NCBI GenBank assembly: GCA_016271365.2 | Contig: CM057453.1 | Span: 1,075,097,001 to 1,075,161,000 of the forward strand | Direction: 5' to 3' | DNA: 64,000 nucleotides | Source: Neoceratodus forsteri | Taxonomy: Eukaryota > Chordata > Ceratodontiformes > Ceratodontidae | Shown: piece after piece, positions 55,364 to 64,000 of the stretch | Layout: the number at the start of each line of letters is the position of its first letter | Position numbering within the stretch: position 1 is the stretch's first letter | Made by a program: the position numbers and the translations under genes | The notes under the pieces: model-generated | Seen by the model: only the letters and a program-made list of their open reading frames with translations | Told to the model about the DNA's origin: nothing | Database searches by the model: none

Positions 55364-55888
55364 ATGGAATTCAAATGCCAGGAGCCTTAGCAACAAGATG
55401 GAGGATCTGCCATGGTGCAGTCAGACCTGGACATTGTGTCCATCACAGAGACTTTGTGTAATGATAACCACAACTGGGAGAGTGCCACACCTGGCTACAA
55501 CATATTCAGAAGAGACAAAACATGCAGGAAGGGAGGAGGAGGAGTGGCACTTTATGTAAAAGATGGCATAAAGGCCACAGAGATCCAGGAGAACAAAACG
55601 GGGGGGGGGGATACTGTGGGGTTAAGCAGGAAAGGGAAATGGGGTCAGTCATGCAGAGACGGATGGTCTAAGACCACCATACCAGGAGGAAGAGACAGAC
55701 TGGGAGTTAATTCTAGCCATCCCAAGGATGGCATACAAGGGGAAGGTGGTACTGGTTGGTGACTTCCATATTTCAGGAGTGGCCTGGAGCCTCCCAGCAG
55801 CAACATCAACCAGGAGCAGATTCATCCTGGACTCCCTTCAGGGTGCCTTTCTTAAGCAACTGACCATGGAACCAATTCAGCAGAAGGC
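55364..55888 (+). pseudogene. CR1 ORF2 endonuclease, N-terminal part
   Basis: The frame reads SNKMEDL, DLDIVSITETLCNDNHNWES near 55430 (the usual ITETW has Leu for Trp here), GYNIFRRDKTCRKGGGGVAL and YVKDGIK. After a frameshift come VVLVGDFHISGVAWS near 55750 and LDSLQGAFLKQLTMEP near 55850. The catalytic Glu and the Asp of GDF are present. At 55888 an L2 interrupts it. The frame resumes at 61778 (VDLVLTN) in register, with aaggc repeated at both edges. Confidence 0.85.
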
Positions 55889-55894
55889 TCCACA

Positions 55895-56450
55895 GGGACG
55901 CTGCCTTATCCCCGAGGGTCCATCCGGTCGCGAGGCAGCCGCTAACTGCTCTCCCCCACCCCCCAAGACAAGCCCACCGCAAGGAAGGGATGCTGCCTTA
56001 TCCCCAAGGGTCCATCTGGTCACAAGGGCAGCCGCTAACTGCTCTCCCCCCCCAAGACGAGCCCACCGCAAGGAAGGGATGCTGCCTTATCACCGAGGGT
56101 CCATCCGGTCGCAAGGGCAGCCATTAACTACTCTCCCTCACCCCTCAAGACGAGCCCACCACAAGGAAGGGATGCTGCCTTATCCCCAAGGGTCCATCTG
56201 GTCACAAGGGCAGCCGCTAACTGCTCTCCCCCCCCCCAAGACGAGCCCACCACAAGGAAGGGATGCTGCCTTATCTCCGAGGGTCCATCCGGTCATGAGG
56301 GAAGCCACTAACTGCTCTCCCCCGGCCCCCAAGACGAGCCCACCACAAGGAAGGGATGCTGCCTTATCTCCGAGGGTCCATCCGGTCATGAGGGAAGCCA
56401 CTAACTGCTCTCCCCCGGCCCCCAAGAAGAGCCCACCACAAGGAAGGTAA
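55895..56450 (+). repeat. Tandem 5' monomers of the L2, six copies of 89-93 bp
   Basis: Units start at 55895, 55987, 56076, 56169, 56260 and 56353, each with ggga.gctgccttat, gagggtccatc.ggtc, gctaactgctctccc and gcccacc.caaggaa. A seventh copy lies at 57278-57372. The first and seventh follow ctccacag. The last of the array and the seventh are followed by gtaaa.attttacaggcctg. Arrays of 5' monomers act as promoters in rodent L1; a similar role here is inference. Confidence 0.88.
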
Positions 56451-57980
56451 AAATTTTACAGGCCTGCCTGAAAAGTATTCCAGCCACTAGTTGTAACATT
56501 TTGCAGTATCACTTGTAACTGTTTACCGGAATCGCAAGAAATTACCTTAACTGGACACCGGAGAGTCTGCTCCCTCTCCTAAATGAAAAGCGGCTTACCA
56601 GAGTGTTTCTGGGGCCTCAGTGGTCCCCGCCTACACTGGACGTGTGCGCAGCCATGCAGTGAAGCACCGCTGCTTTCCTCTGCTGCCTCTGGAAAGGACT
56701 GTCTGTGGGAAGGACTTGCGCCATTTAATCATTTAAAAAAGGCAGAGATCAGCGTAGATGTTCTGATAGGTTTTTATTTAGTTAAAAATCCAGCCCTTTG
56801 CCTGTTTTTCACTAAATCCTACCTGTTGCCTTAATTGAGGGCTGTTTTACTTTAGGAACTTTATTTCACCTACCTGTTGCCTTAAGAGGGCTGCTTCACT
56901 TAAAGTACCTTGGGCAATTTGCTGATGAAACTGCACTATTTGTGTAATTTACAGTGTTTGGGTTTTTAATTGTCTCTGCTAGTCTCTCTCCGGCCTTAAG
57001 AGGGCTGCACCTCATTCAGTAATTGTGGTTATTCCTGCTGAAATACTGCGTTTTTAACTTAAGATGTGACCTGAATTACATGGTACAGTATAGTTTAATA
57101 TTAGTGCTTGTGTCGCAGTTAGTTTCTCCCAATCTGTATTCCTTTCTCTGTCCTTGGACCCCCCTCCAGCCTTGCCTGCCCGACGCTGCATTGCCCCACA
57201 CTGCATTTTTTTCTTAGAACTCCCCCCCTGCACACCTGGGTATATAGGAGGGCTCACTGCTGTTATCTCTCTCCACAGGGATGCTGCCTTATCCCCGAGG
57301 GTCCATCCGGTCATGAGGGCAGCCACTAACTGCTCTCCCCCAACCCCCAAGATGAGCCCACTGCAAGGAAGGTAAACATTTTACAGGCCTGCCTGAAAAG
57401 TACTCCAGCCTCCAGCTGTAACATTGTGGTATCGCTTGTAATTAACTGTTCACCGGAATCGCAAGAAATTACCTTAACTGGACACCGGAGAGTCTGCTCC
57501 CTCTCCTAAAGGAAAAGTGGCTTACCAGAGTGTTTCTGGAGCCTCAGTGGTCCCCGCCTACACCGGGCGTGTACGCAGCCACGCGGTGAAGCACCGCTGC
57601 TTTCCCCTCCTGCCTCTGGAAAGGACTGGCCCCACTGGCTTCGCCGGCTGCCCCACTGCCCCCACCATCACCACCTGTGGTCGTCACTGAGCTATATAGC
57701 TCACATCATGTGGGCTGAATTAACCTATCAGCCCCACTTTACCATCTGCAGGCTATATTTACTCACCACCAGAGGGCTCATCCCATTTTCTCTATGTGTG
57801 CACTAGCATGACTGCTTACAGAGTCACAACCAAGGTACATAAAATACAGGATACAAGCTGTCCCTTGACCCCTCCCTAAGCCTTGACTCTGCTCCATTCT
57901 ATAGCACCTCAATAGACACCTCACAAGCTAGCATTTATCCCCAGGGCTCTGCTAGGTACACACTTATAAACCTGGATCAC
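56445..57980 (+). promoter_or_regulatory. L2 5' region with 925-bp offset duplication
   Basis: Sequence after the sixth monomer (56445-56710) is repeated after the seventh (57370-57635). Shared runs include ttttacaggcctgcctgaaa, ccggaatcgcaagaaattac, gacaccggagagtctgctcc and gcctctggaaaggact. The interval contains a TATATAGGAGGGCTCACTGC string at 57240. No ORF1 is evident. This looks like promoter DNA gained by unit-wise duplication. No initiator can be proven. Confidence 0.65.
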
Positions 57981-58280
57981 TGGTCAGTGCGCCTTAAGAC
58001 CCTTTCTCTCCAGGGAGCTCTTCTTATGCTGGCATGTACTACCCTTCCCATTGCTAAGGGGTGCTGCCATTTGGGTGAGGTATATAGTGTCCGCACTGCT
58101 CATTCTTCTGCCTACTGCCTGGAGAGACCTGGTCCTCCTGGGTTACCTCACTGCCCCTCGAGACCAGGCCATGGCTCCTCTCATGCAGCCAGACAACTTA
58201 CCCTCCTGTCAAGGTCCCTCAGCAACCCCCTACCCTCCTAAGCCCCCTCTGGCCTGGCTATCTAAAAAAGGCCTAAAATA

Positions 58281-59319
58281 GTGCATCTAAACATCCGCAG
58301 TATTCTACATAACCTAGCGGAACTGACAGCCTGGGTGGCCCTGTATGAGCCAGACATTGTGGGTATCACGGAAACCTGGCTGAATCCTTGTATTCCTGAC
58401 ACCGCATGTGCCATACCGGGTTACAGCCTCATTAGGCAGGATAGGGCTGGTAGAAAATGCAGGGTGGTGTACTCCTATACTATAGGGGGCACCTAAATGT
58501 ATCCCCGGTGTCTCTGTCTCCCCCCAGACACCACAGGTTGTGAATTCATTCACTCCTCCTCCTGCTCGGAAACACAAAAAGGTATACCTGGTCTGTGCCT
58601 ACAATCCCCCTAAGGGAGGTGTGCCAGGACTCTCCTCTCTACTTGACCACCTAAAAGACAAGGTAGGTTCAAATGAGGTGCTAAGCCTGGGGGATTTCAA
58701 CCTCAACTGGCTGGGGCCTAATACCAAACAATATGAGCAGCTTTTCTCAGGTCTCGCCCTCAGTCAGACCATCACAGAACCCACCAGGATGTCCTCCCAG
58801 GGGGATAAGGGCTCGCTAATTGACTGGTTACTGAGCAACAGATTGGAAAAAATCCTCCAATCTGGTACACTCCCGGATGCCATCTCTGATCACTCTCCTA
58901 CATACTGCATCTGGGGATCCACAGCCCCCAAAATTCCCAGTAGAGTGATACAGATGAGGAACTACTCCAAGCTCATCCTCAGTGACTTTCTGGAGGACCT
59001 AAGCTGTGCCGACTGGACTACGGTGCTTAGCACCAATGACCCTGCCGAAGCACTGGACCACTTCCTTGAGGTTTTCTTCCCGCTGCAAAACAAGCATGCT
59101 CCCCTTACAAAAAGGAGGGTGAGGGGCACTGTCACAAAGTGGCTCCATGGAGGCCTATTAGCTCTAATGAAGCAGAGAGACAAGTGCTGGATAAACCACA
59201 AAATCTTCTGCGACATCTACAACCTCCTTGAATATCGACAGCTTAGAAACTCCTGCAAGTCCACCATACCCGCCGCCAAGAGTGAGTTCTGTAAATCTGC
59301 CATGCTCAACTCAGTCTAG
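58281..59319 (+). pseudogene. L2 ORF2 endonuclease
   Basis: The first frame has LNIRSILHNLAELTAWVALY, DIVGITETWLNPCIPDTAC and GYSLIRQDRAG. After a frame break near 58490, the second frame (58540-59319) has KVYLVCAYNPPKGGVPG, VLSLGDFNLNWLGPNTKQY, SLIDWLLSN and DAISDHSPTYCIWG. It continues into the linker (PLQNKHAPLTKRRVRGTVTK). Catalytic residues Glu (ETW), Asp (GDFN) and the SDH pair are kept. The enzyme nicks DNA for target-primed reverse transcription. The break near 58490 prevents a full product. Confidence 0.88.
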
Positions 59320-59329
59320 AACCCCCAGT

Positions 59330-61100
59330 GCTTCTGGCAAAACATTAAAAATATGGTCGGAGGGTCCGCCAAGAATTCGGTCACTGACATGAATGTTGGA
59401 GGGGCCAACTGTAATAACCCCTAGACCATAGCCTCAGGATTCAATGGCTTGTTCTCCGAACTGCCTGCCCCCCTCCTACTCTCCACCCCTGAACCTCTGG
59501 GTGACCCCCCTCCCCCCGTCCACCATTTTACTTTAAACAAATCTCTGTTAGAGAGACTCAAGCTCTCCTTGCTGGTCTTTCACACCATACAGGGGCGAGA
59601 TATGATAACCTTGAGCCTAAGTTTCTTAGTTTGGGGGTGCCCCTCCTCACCTGGCTGATTACCCACATATTCAACTCTTCCCTCACCTCGGGAATTTTAC
59701 CTGATGTGTGGAAAGTGGCCAAGGTTGTCCCAGTGTTTAAGCATGGCGACCCCAAGGAGATGAACAACTACTGCCCCATTGCCATACTCTCTGCTACCAG
59801 CAAGCTATTTGAAAAGGCCGTAGCTGCACAAATCTCCCATTACCTTCAGGAGTATGCAGTTCTCTCCCCTGCGCAGCATGGGTTCAGGAAGGGGCACAGT
59901 ACGGCAACTGCTATTGCCGTGGTCACCTCAGAGGTCAGATCTGCGATGGACCTTGGTAAACTGACTGGAGCCATCTTCATCAACCTCTCTAAGGCCTTCA
60001 ATCGGGTTGACCACAACCTCCTTCACTCCACTCTACTCTCGCTTGGTTTCTCCCCCCGAGCCCTTGCTTGGTTGTCCAACTACCTTGGGGGTAGACAGCA
60101 ATACATCTGTTTTAACCGTGCCCTATTTGACCTTTCCCCAGTCAGATGCGGAGTCCCCCAAGGGTCCATTCTTGGTCCCATTCTGTTCTCCCTTTACATA
60201 AACAAACTCCCCTCCATTGCAACCTTCGGGTCCACCACACTCCATGCGGATGACCTCGTACTATTATCTAGTTCCCAGGACATCTCAACCATTAACTCCC
60301 AACTCAACTCAGACTTTGGGCGTATCCATAACTGGCTCATGGGACACAAGCTCACCGTTAACCTAAACAAGACCCATGCCATGTTATTTGGTTCGGTGGC
60401 CAAAACCGCCTCCTGCCCTACTCCCCTTGCCATTCATGGGGGCAATGGCTCCATCCTGCTGGTCTTGAAATCCACCAGGTACCTAGATGTGACCCTAGAT
60501 CCTCAACTTGATCTCACTGAGCATCTTCGGAACATCTGCAAAGCTTCAAACAGCAAGCTCAGTTTAGCCTACAGGGCAAAGGACTGCCTCACTCCGGCCG
60601 CTCGGCTTGCCATAGCCGGGGGATTCTCCTACCTACACTCTGCTATGGGCTTGTAGCCTTTGAGCCGGTCCCGAACACCATTCTAGCAAAATGGGATACA
60701 GCCTACAACAACATATGTTGCTTCACCCTCTCTGCGCCTCGCCTTATGCATCGGTGTCATCTCTACGCCCGACTGGAGTGGCTCCTCCCTGAAAAACATT
60801 GAGTCTTTGTCCTCGGCAACTTGGTAGATAATATAGACTGAACTGCATGCCCCTCTGCTCTTGCCCTTCCCATCAAACACTGTACCCCAGCCTACCGCCT
60901 AAGGTCTAGCTCGACTCAGGTTTGCATGTTCCCAAGGACCCGCTCCCTCACTGGTGATCGGGCCTTCTCGTCCTACGGTCTGAGATTATGGAACTCCCTT
61001 CCTGCCCCAGTCTGGGCCACCCCCTCCCACCCTGGCTTCAAAACTTCCCTATGGAAGTTCCTCAAAGCAGCTTCCACTTGTCATTGTGCCAACTAGATGC
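59330..61100 (+). pseudogene. L2 reverse transcriptase and C-terminus
   Basis: The long frame 59631-60656 holds FNSSLTSGILPDVWKVAKVV, KHGDPKEMNNYCPIAILSAT, QHGFRKGHSTATAIA, IFINLSKAFNRVDHN (Asp to Asn change at the first catalytic site, usual LDLSKAFD) and VRCGVPQGSILGPILFSLYI. It also has TLHADDLVLLSS (the polymerase box, Tyr to His but both Asp kept). After a stop the C-terminal block continues in pieces: TRSLTGDRAFSSYGLRLWNS and LPAPVW near 60980. An upstream part at 59330-59630 is frameshifted. Loss of the first Asp suggests a dead enzyme even without the frame breaks. Confidence 0.87.
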
Positions 61101-61689
61101 AGAGGAGTCTCTCCCTCACCCCTGACACCTCTTCTACATGCTGAAATTGGCCTCTGCCACTCTCCACTATAGCACTTCCTGCCCTCCTCTGGAGAGGCAC
61201 CCCCTTACCCCCTTATCCATTAGCTCCCTCCCTTGTAGCACTTAGATGACCCCATGTTATCATGCCCTGACCTCTGGGCATGCAACTGTAGGGCAGTACT
61301 CTTCCTTCAGTTGGAGCCTGACTCCGTCGTGGTGGTCCTCCTGCTGTTTCCTCCCCCTCTCTATACTTGCTAATGTACCCTGCTGGCTTACTGCACTGCC
61401 TACACTCCCCCTTGTTTGTTACCTGACAATCACCCTGTTAGTGCACTGTTTACACTCCCCTTGTGGTTACCTGTTAATCTTCTGCCTCCCCATGCCCCCA
61501 TGATACCCTGTGGTTGTAATGTCTTCCTTACTGTATAATACAAGATGCAATGTCCTCGCTACCATTTAATACAAGATGTATTTGTATCACGTTGCTATTT
61601 CTGACTCTGTACCATGTCTCTATATTGTACTCTGGCTCCACCTGTATGTGGGCCCATATGTTACCATGACAATGTACCATGTTTTCTGT

Positions 61690-61772
61690 AATGTAATCTC
61701 CTGGGTCGCATCTGAAAATAGGCACTTGTTGTCTAGTGTGCTTACCTGGTTAACAAAAACAAATAAATAAAT
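61690..61772 (+). other. L2 3' end, recognition tail
   Basis: This is the complete 3' terminus of the L2. It reads cctgggtcgcatctgaaaat, then gtgcttacctggttaacaaa and (AAATA)n-like repeats. The same tail occurs at 17198-17280, in the SINE at 48770-48830 and, in complement, at 62050-62110. Such tails are what the LINE enzyme recognises. Confidence 0.82.
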
Positions 61773-64000
61773 AAGGCAATAGTGGATCTTGTGCTCACAA
61801 ATGGGGACAGTATGATGGGGGTAACAGTGAGAGACCACCTAGGGAACAGTGACCACCGGTTACTGTGGTTTGAAATCACAGAAGGAGCAAAACCAAACCT
61901 CACAAAAACATGTACCCTTAATTTAGGAGGGCAGATTTGTGGAAAATGGGGACATGATTGAAAGAGGCATTAATAGCAATGGGGAGGGAATCGAGGGTGG
62001 AGAAACAGTGGGCAATATTTAAAACAGGGATTACAAGAGCAACACAATTATACATTTTATTTTATTTTATTTAGTTTTGGTTTACCGGGTAAGTACACTA
62101 GCCAACACAATGACTATTTTCAGGTACGGTCTGGGACAGTACAACATAAAATAAGACAGGAACAAAACATTTCCATTTTTAACATGGGGAGAAAAGCGAA
62201 CAGAAGTATTAGGCAACGGTACATAATGTAAAAACATTTTAACATAACAGAGTTTATAGGAAGCATTTCAGGTTTACACGTGGTGAGGAACAGATACCAG
62301 GGCTTAAATTGGAAGTAAACAAAACATCCATAGGCCACGGTGGGCAAGGTAAGTAGCAATTGTTGGGGGCAAACAAGGATAGGTCAAGCAAATTACAGTT
62401 CAGCAGAGATTTCGCGTAAAAGGTCAAACTAAAAGGTCTTTAGAAATTAGAGTAGAGGAGGAGAGGCAGGGGAGGAAAGTGAGAAGAGACAAGGGGAAAG
62501 AAAGAGTGGCCGGGGAAAAAGAGAAAGGTAGGTGATAGGGCAGGTGAGAGATAGGGCAGAGGAGTCACGGGAGGAGCTGGGGTAGGGAGGGAAACATGTG
62601 TAAGAGGGAGGTAGAAAGTAGAGGTCAGGCAAGAGGAATCTAGAGATGGGATACAGGATGAGGGAGAAACAAGAGCAGAGATACAGGAGGAGGGAGATAG
62701 AGGATTGAGAGATTGGAAAAAACAACAAGGGAGGGCAAGTCTTTAGGGCTAAGAGAAAAAATATGGGGAACCAGACTTAATCTGAGAGGAAAAGGAAAGG
62801 AAAGAGAGAGAAATCAGGGTTAAGCAGGTTAGCAAGGGGAAAAGGAAGAGGAGGCCGTTATGGTTTTCCAAGGAGGTAGCAGAGAAAGTGAAAGCCAAAA
62901 AGATTGTATTTAGGTAACACAAAAAGACACAGGCAGAAGAGGACAGGGAGAAGTACCAGGAGAAGTAAAGGGAGGCAGTAAGGTCAGTAAGGGAAGCCAA
63001 AGCCCAGACAGAAGAGCACATCACAAAATCAGTTGTTAGAGGGGACAAAACCTTTTACAGGTACATAAGTGAAAAAAGAAGGGCGAAGGGAGGGATATTG
63101 AGGCTAAAGGGGGAGGATGGGACAGCGTGGAGGATGACAACAGTAAAGCTGACATACTGAACAGATATTTCTGCTCAGTCTTTACGGAAGAAGGGGAGGG
63201 TAACAGGCCTGAAGGGAGTACAAGGGTTGGGAAGGGCACAGAAATGGACAAAAGTCCCTTTACATGGGAAAGGGTCCTAAAGGAATTGGAACGAATAAGA
63301 GTCAATAAAGCAATGGGGCCAGATGGGGTGCACCCCAGTGTCCTAAAGGAACTAAGAAAGGTGGTGGCTGAACCTCTGGCAATCCTGTTTAGCCAATCAC
63401 TGGAAATGGGGGAGGTACCCAAAGACAGGAGGACAGAAGAAGTAATCCCCTTATACAAAAGAGGGAACAAAGAGGAAGCAGGGAACTACAGACCAGTCAT
63501 CCTGACTTCGGTAGTGGGGAAGACCATGGAAACATTACTGAAGGAGAGATTGGTGGAACATCTGGTTGCCAGTGGACTACAGGACCCAAGGCAGCATGGT
63601 TTCACTAGAGAAGGTCATGCCAGACCAACCTCATTAAATTTTTCGACTGGGTGACTAGGAAGGTGGATCAGGAGAGGAAAGTAGACGTGGCCTATCTGGA
63701 CTTCAGCAAGGCCTTTGACACTATGCCACAGAAAAGGCTATTAAACAAACTGGGGAATATGGGAGTGGGCAGGACAGTAGTGTGGCAGGTGGGTAATTGG
63801 CTGGGAGACAGGACATAGAGGGTGGTGGTAAATGGCTGTCACTCCACAGAGGGAAGAGTGACCAGCCGGGTGCCACAGGGATCAGTGCTAGTATCGGTTC
63901 TATTCAACATCTTCATCAGTGACATTGTGCAGGACCTAGAAAGCAGAATTTCCCTGTTCACTGATGACATAAAGCTTTGTAACAGAGTGGACATGTCAAA
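61773..64000 (+). pseudogene. CR1 ORF2 continued: endonuclease end and polymerase, runs off the window
   Basis: The frame resumes with AIVDLVLTNGDSMMGVTVRD and NSDHRLLWFEI (SDH catalytic motif) near 61850. A Lys/Glu-rich linker follows to 63000. The polymerase reads SKADILNRYFCSVFTEEGEG near 63150, ERIRVNKAMGPDGVHPSVLK near 63310, PLYKRGNKEEAGNYRPVILT near 63470, QHGFTREGHARPTSLNF near 63600 and VAYLDFSKAFDTMPQKRLLN near 63700. It ends with RVPQGSVLVSVLFNIFISDI and LFTDDIKLC near 63960. Stops near 63651 and 63818 interrupt it. The first Asp and both aspartates of the box are kept. The window ends inside the thumb. Confidence 0.9.
62045..62430 (-). mobile_element. Truncated L2 3' end inserted in CR1, minus strand
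   Basis: Within the CR1 linker the plus strand reads cattttattttattttattt, then ggtttaccgggtaagtacac and tattttcaggt. This is the complement of the L2 tail (acctggttaa, gcatctgaaaata). About 320 bp of L2 3' UTR follow. CR1-like purine-rich sequence resumes near 62435. Confidence 0.72.

Larger units (their letters stand above)
55889..61772 (+). mobile_element. Nearly complete L2-clade LINE inserted in CR1
   Basis: The 5.9 kb insertion is bounded by aaggc at 55884-55888 and 61773-61777. From the 5' end it has six tandem monomers, a promoter-like spacer, a seventh monomer followed by a repeat of the spacer start, ORF2 with endonuclease and polymerase, and a 3' end with ctgggtcgcatctg, cttacctggttaac and aaataaataaataa. 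It is the most complete LINE here. Frame breaks in the endonuclease and polymerase show it is no longer autonomous. Confidence 0.87.

Noticed and set aside
55728..56450. Apparent 240-codon protein with repeats of HKEGMLPYPQGS type
   Set aside because: It is CR1 coding sequence running into the L2 monomer array. The repetitive half is translated promoter DNA.

Overview
The window is eukaryotic repeat DNA with no recognisable host gene. The mix of L1, CR1 and L2 LINEs, a Ty3/gypsy element with a PNMA-like gag, a BED-finger hAT, tRNA-type SINEs and long foldback elements fits a non-mammalian vertebrate. I favour an amphibian such as a caecilian, with low confidence, because no host gene is present to test it. 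Nearly all coding frames carry stops or frameshifts, so this is a fossil bed of transposons. I see no CRISPR array, rRNA or intact tRNA gene.

2-34 kb is a nest. A CR1 fragment (2060-3757) is followed by a small inverted-repeat element (3847-4192) and then a minus-strand L1. The C-terminal part of L1 ORF2 lies in three pieces (4196-4739, 18568-18773, 31519-32165). One gap is filled by a Ty3/gypsy element of 13.8 kb (4740-18567), which has two LTRs, gag and pol, and a solo LTR inserted backwards inside gag. The other gap is filled by a 12.7 kb hAT transposon (18774-31518) with an exact 8-bp target duplication. The hAT holds a decayed transposase, 152-bp repeats, an inserted L2, two palindromes and a second BED-finger frame on the opposite strand. 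L1 ORF1 follows at 33080-33937.

34-49 kb holds a CR1-like endonuclease fragment, half of a foldback element, an L2 5' part whose ORF2 starts with a hydrophobic stretch and a 2A-like motif, SINEs, a solo LTR with an exact 4-bp duplication (39657-41228), and a complete foldback element (44090-46155). The arms of that foldback are arrays of units beginning like the 5' half of tRNA-Glu. Then come TA microsatellites, a 194-bp tandem repeat, a palindrome and a SINE that shares its 3' tail with the L2 LINEs.

49-64 kb holds CR1 3' ends, a truncated L2-type LINE (50040-52340), a 5' fragment of the same hAT family (53970-54889), and a longer CR1 (54890 to the window end). A nearly complete L2 (55889-61772) with tandem 5' monomers splits this CR1, whose reading frame resumes in register after the L2. 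The elements do not act together as a pathway. What links them is order of insertion, shared 3' tails (SINE and L2) and shared termini (small MITE and large foldback).
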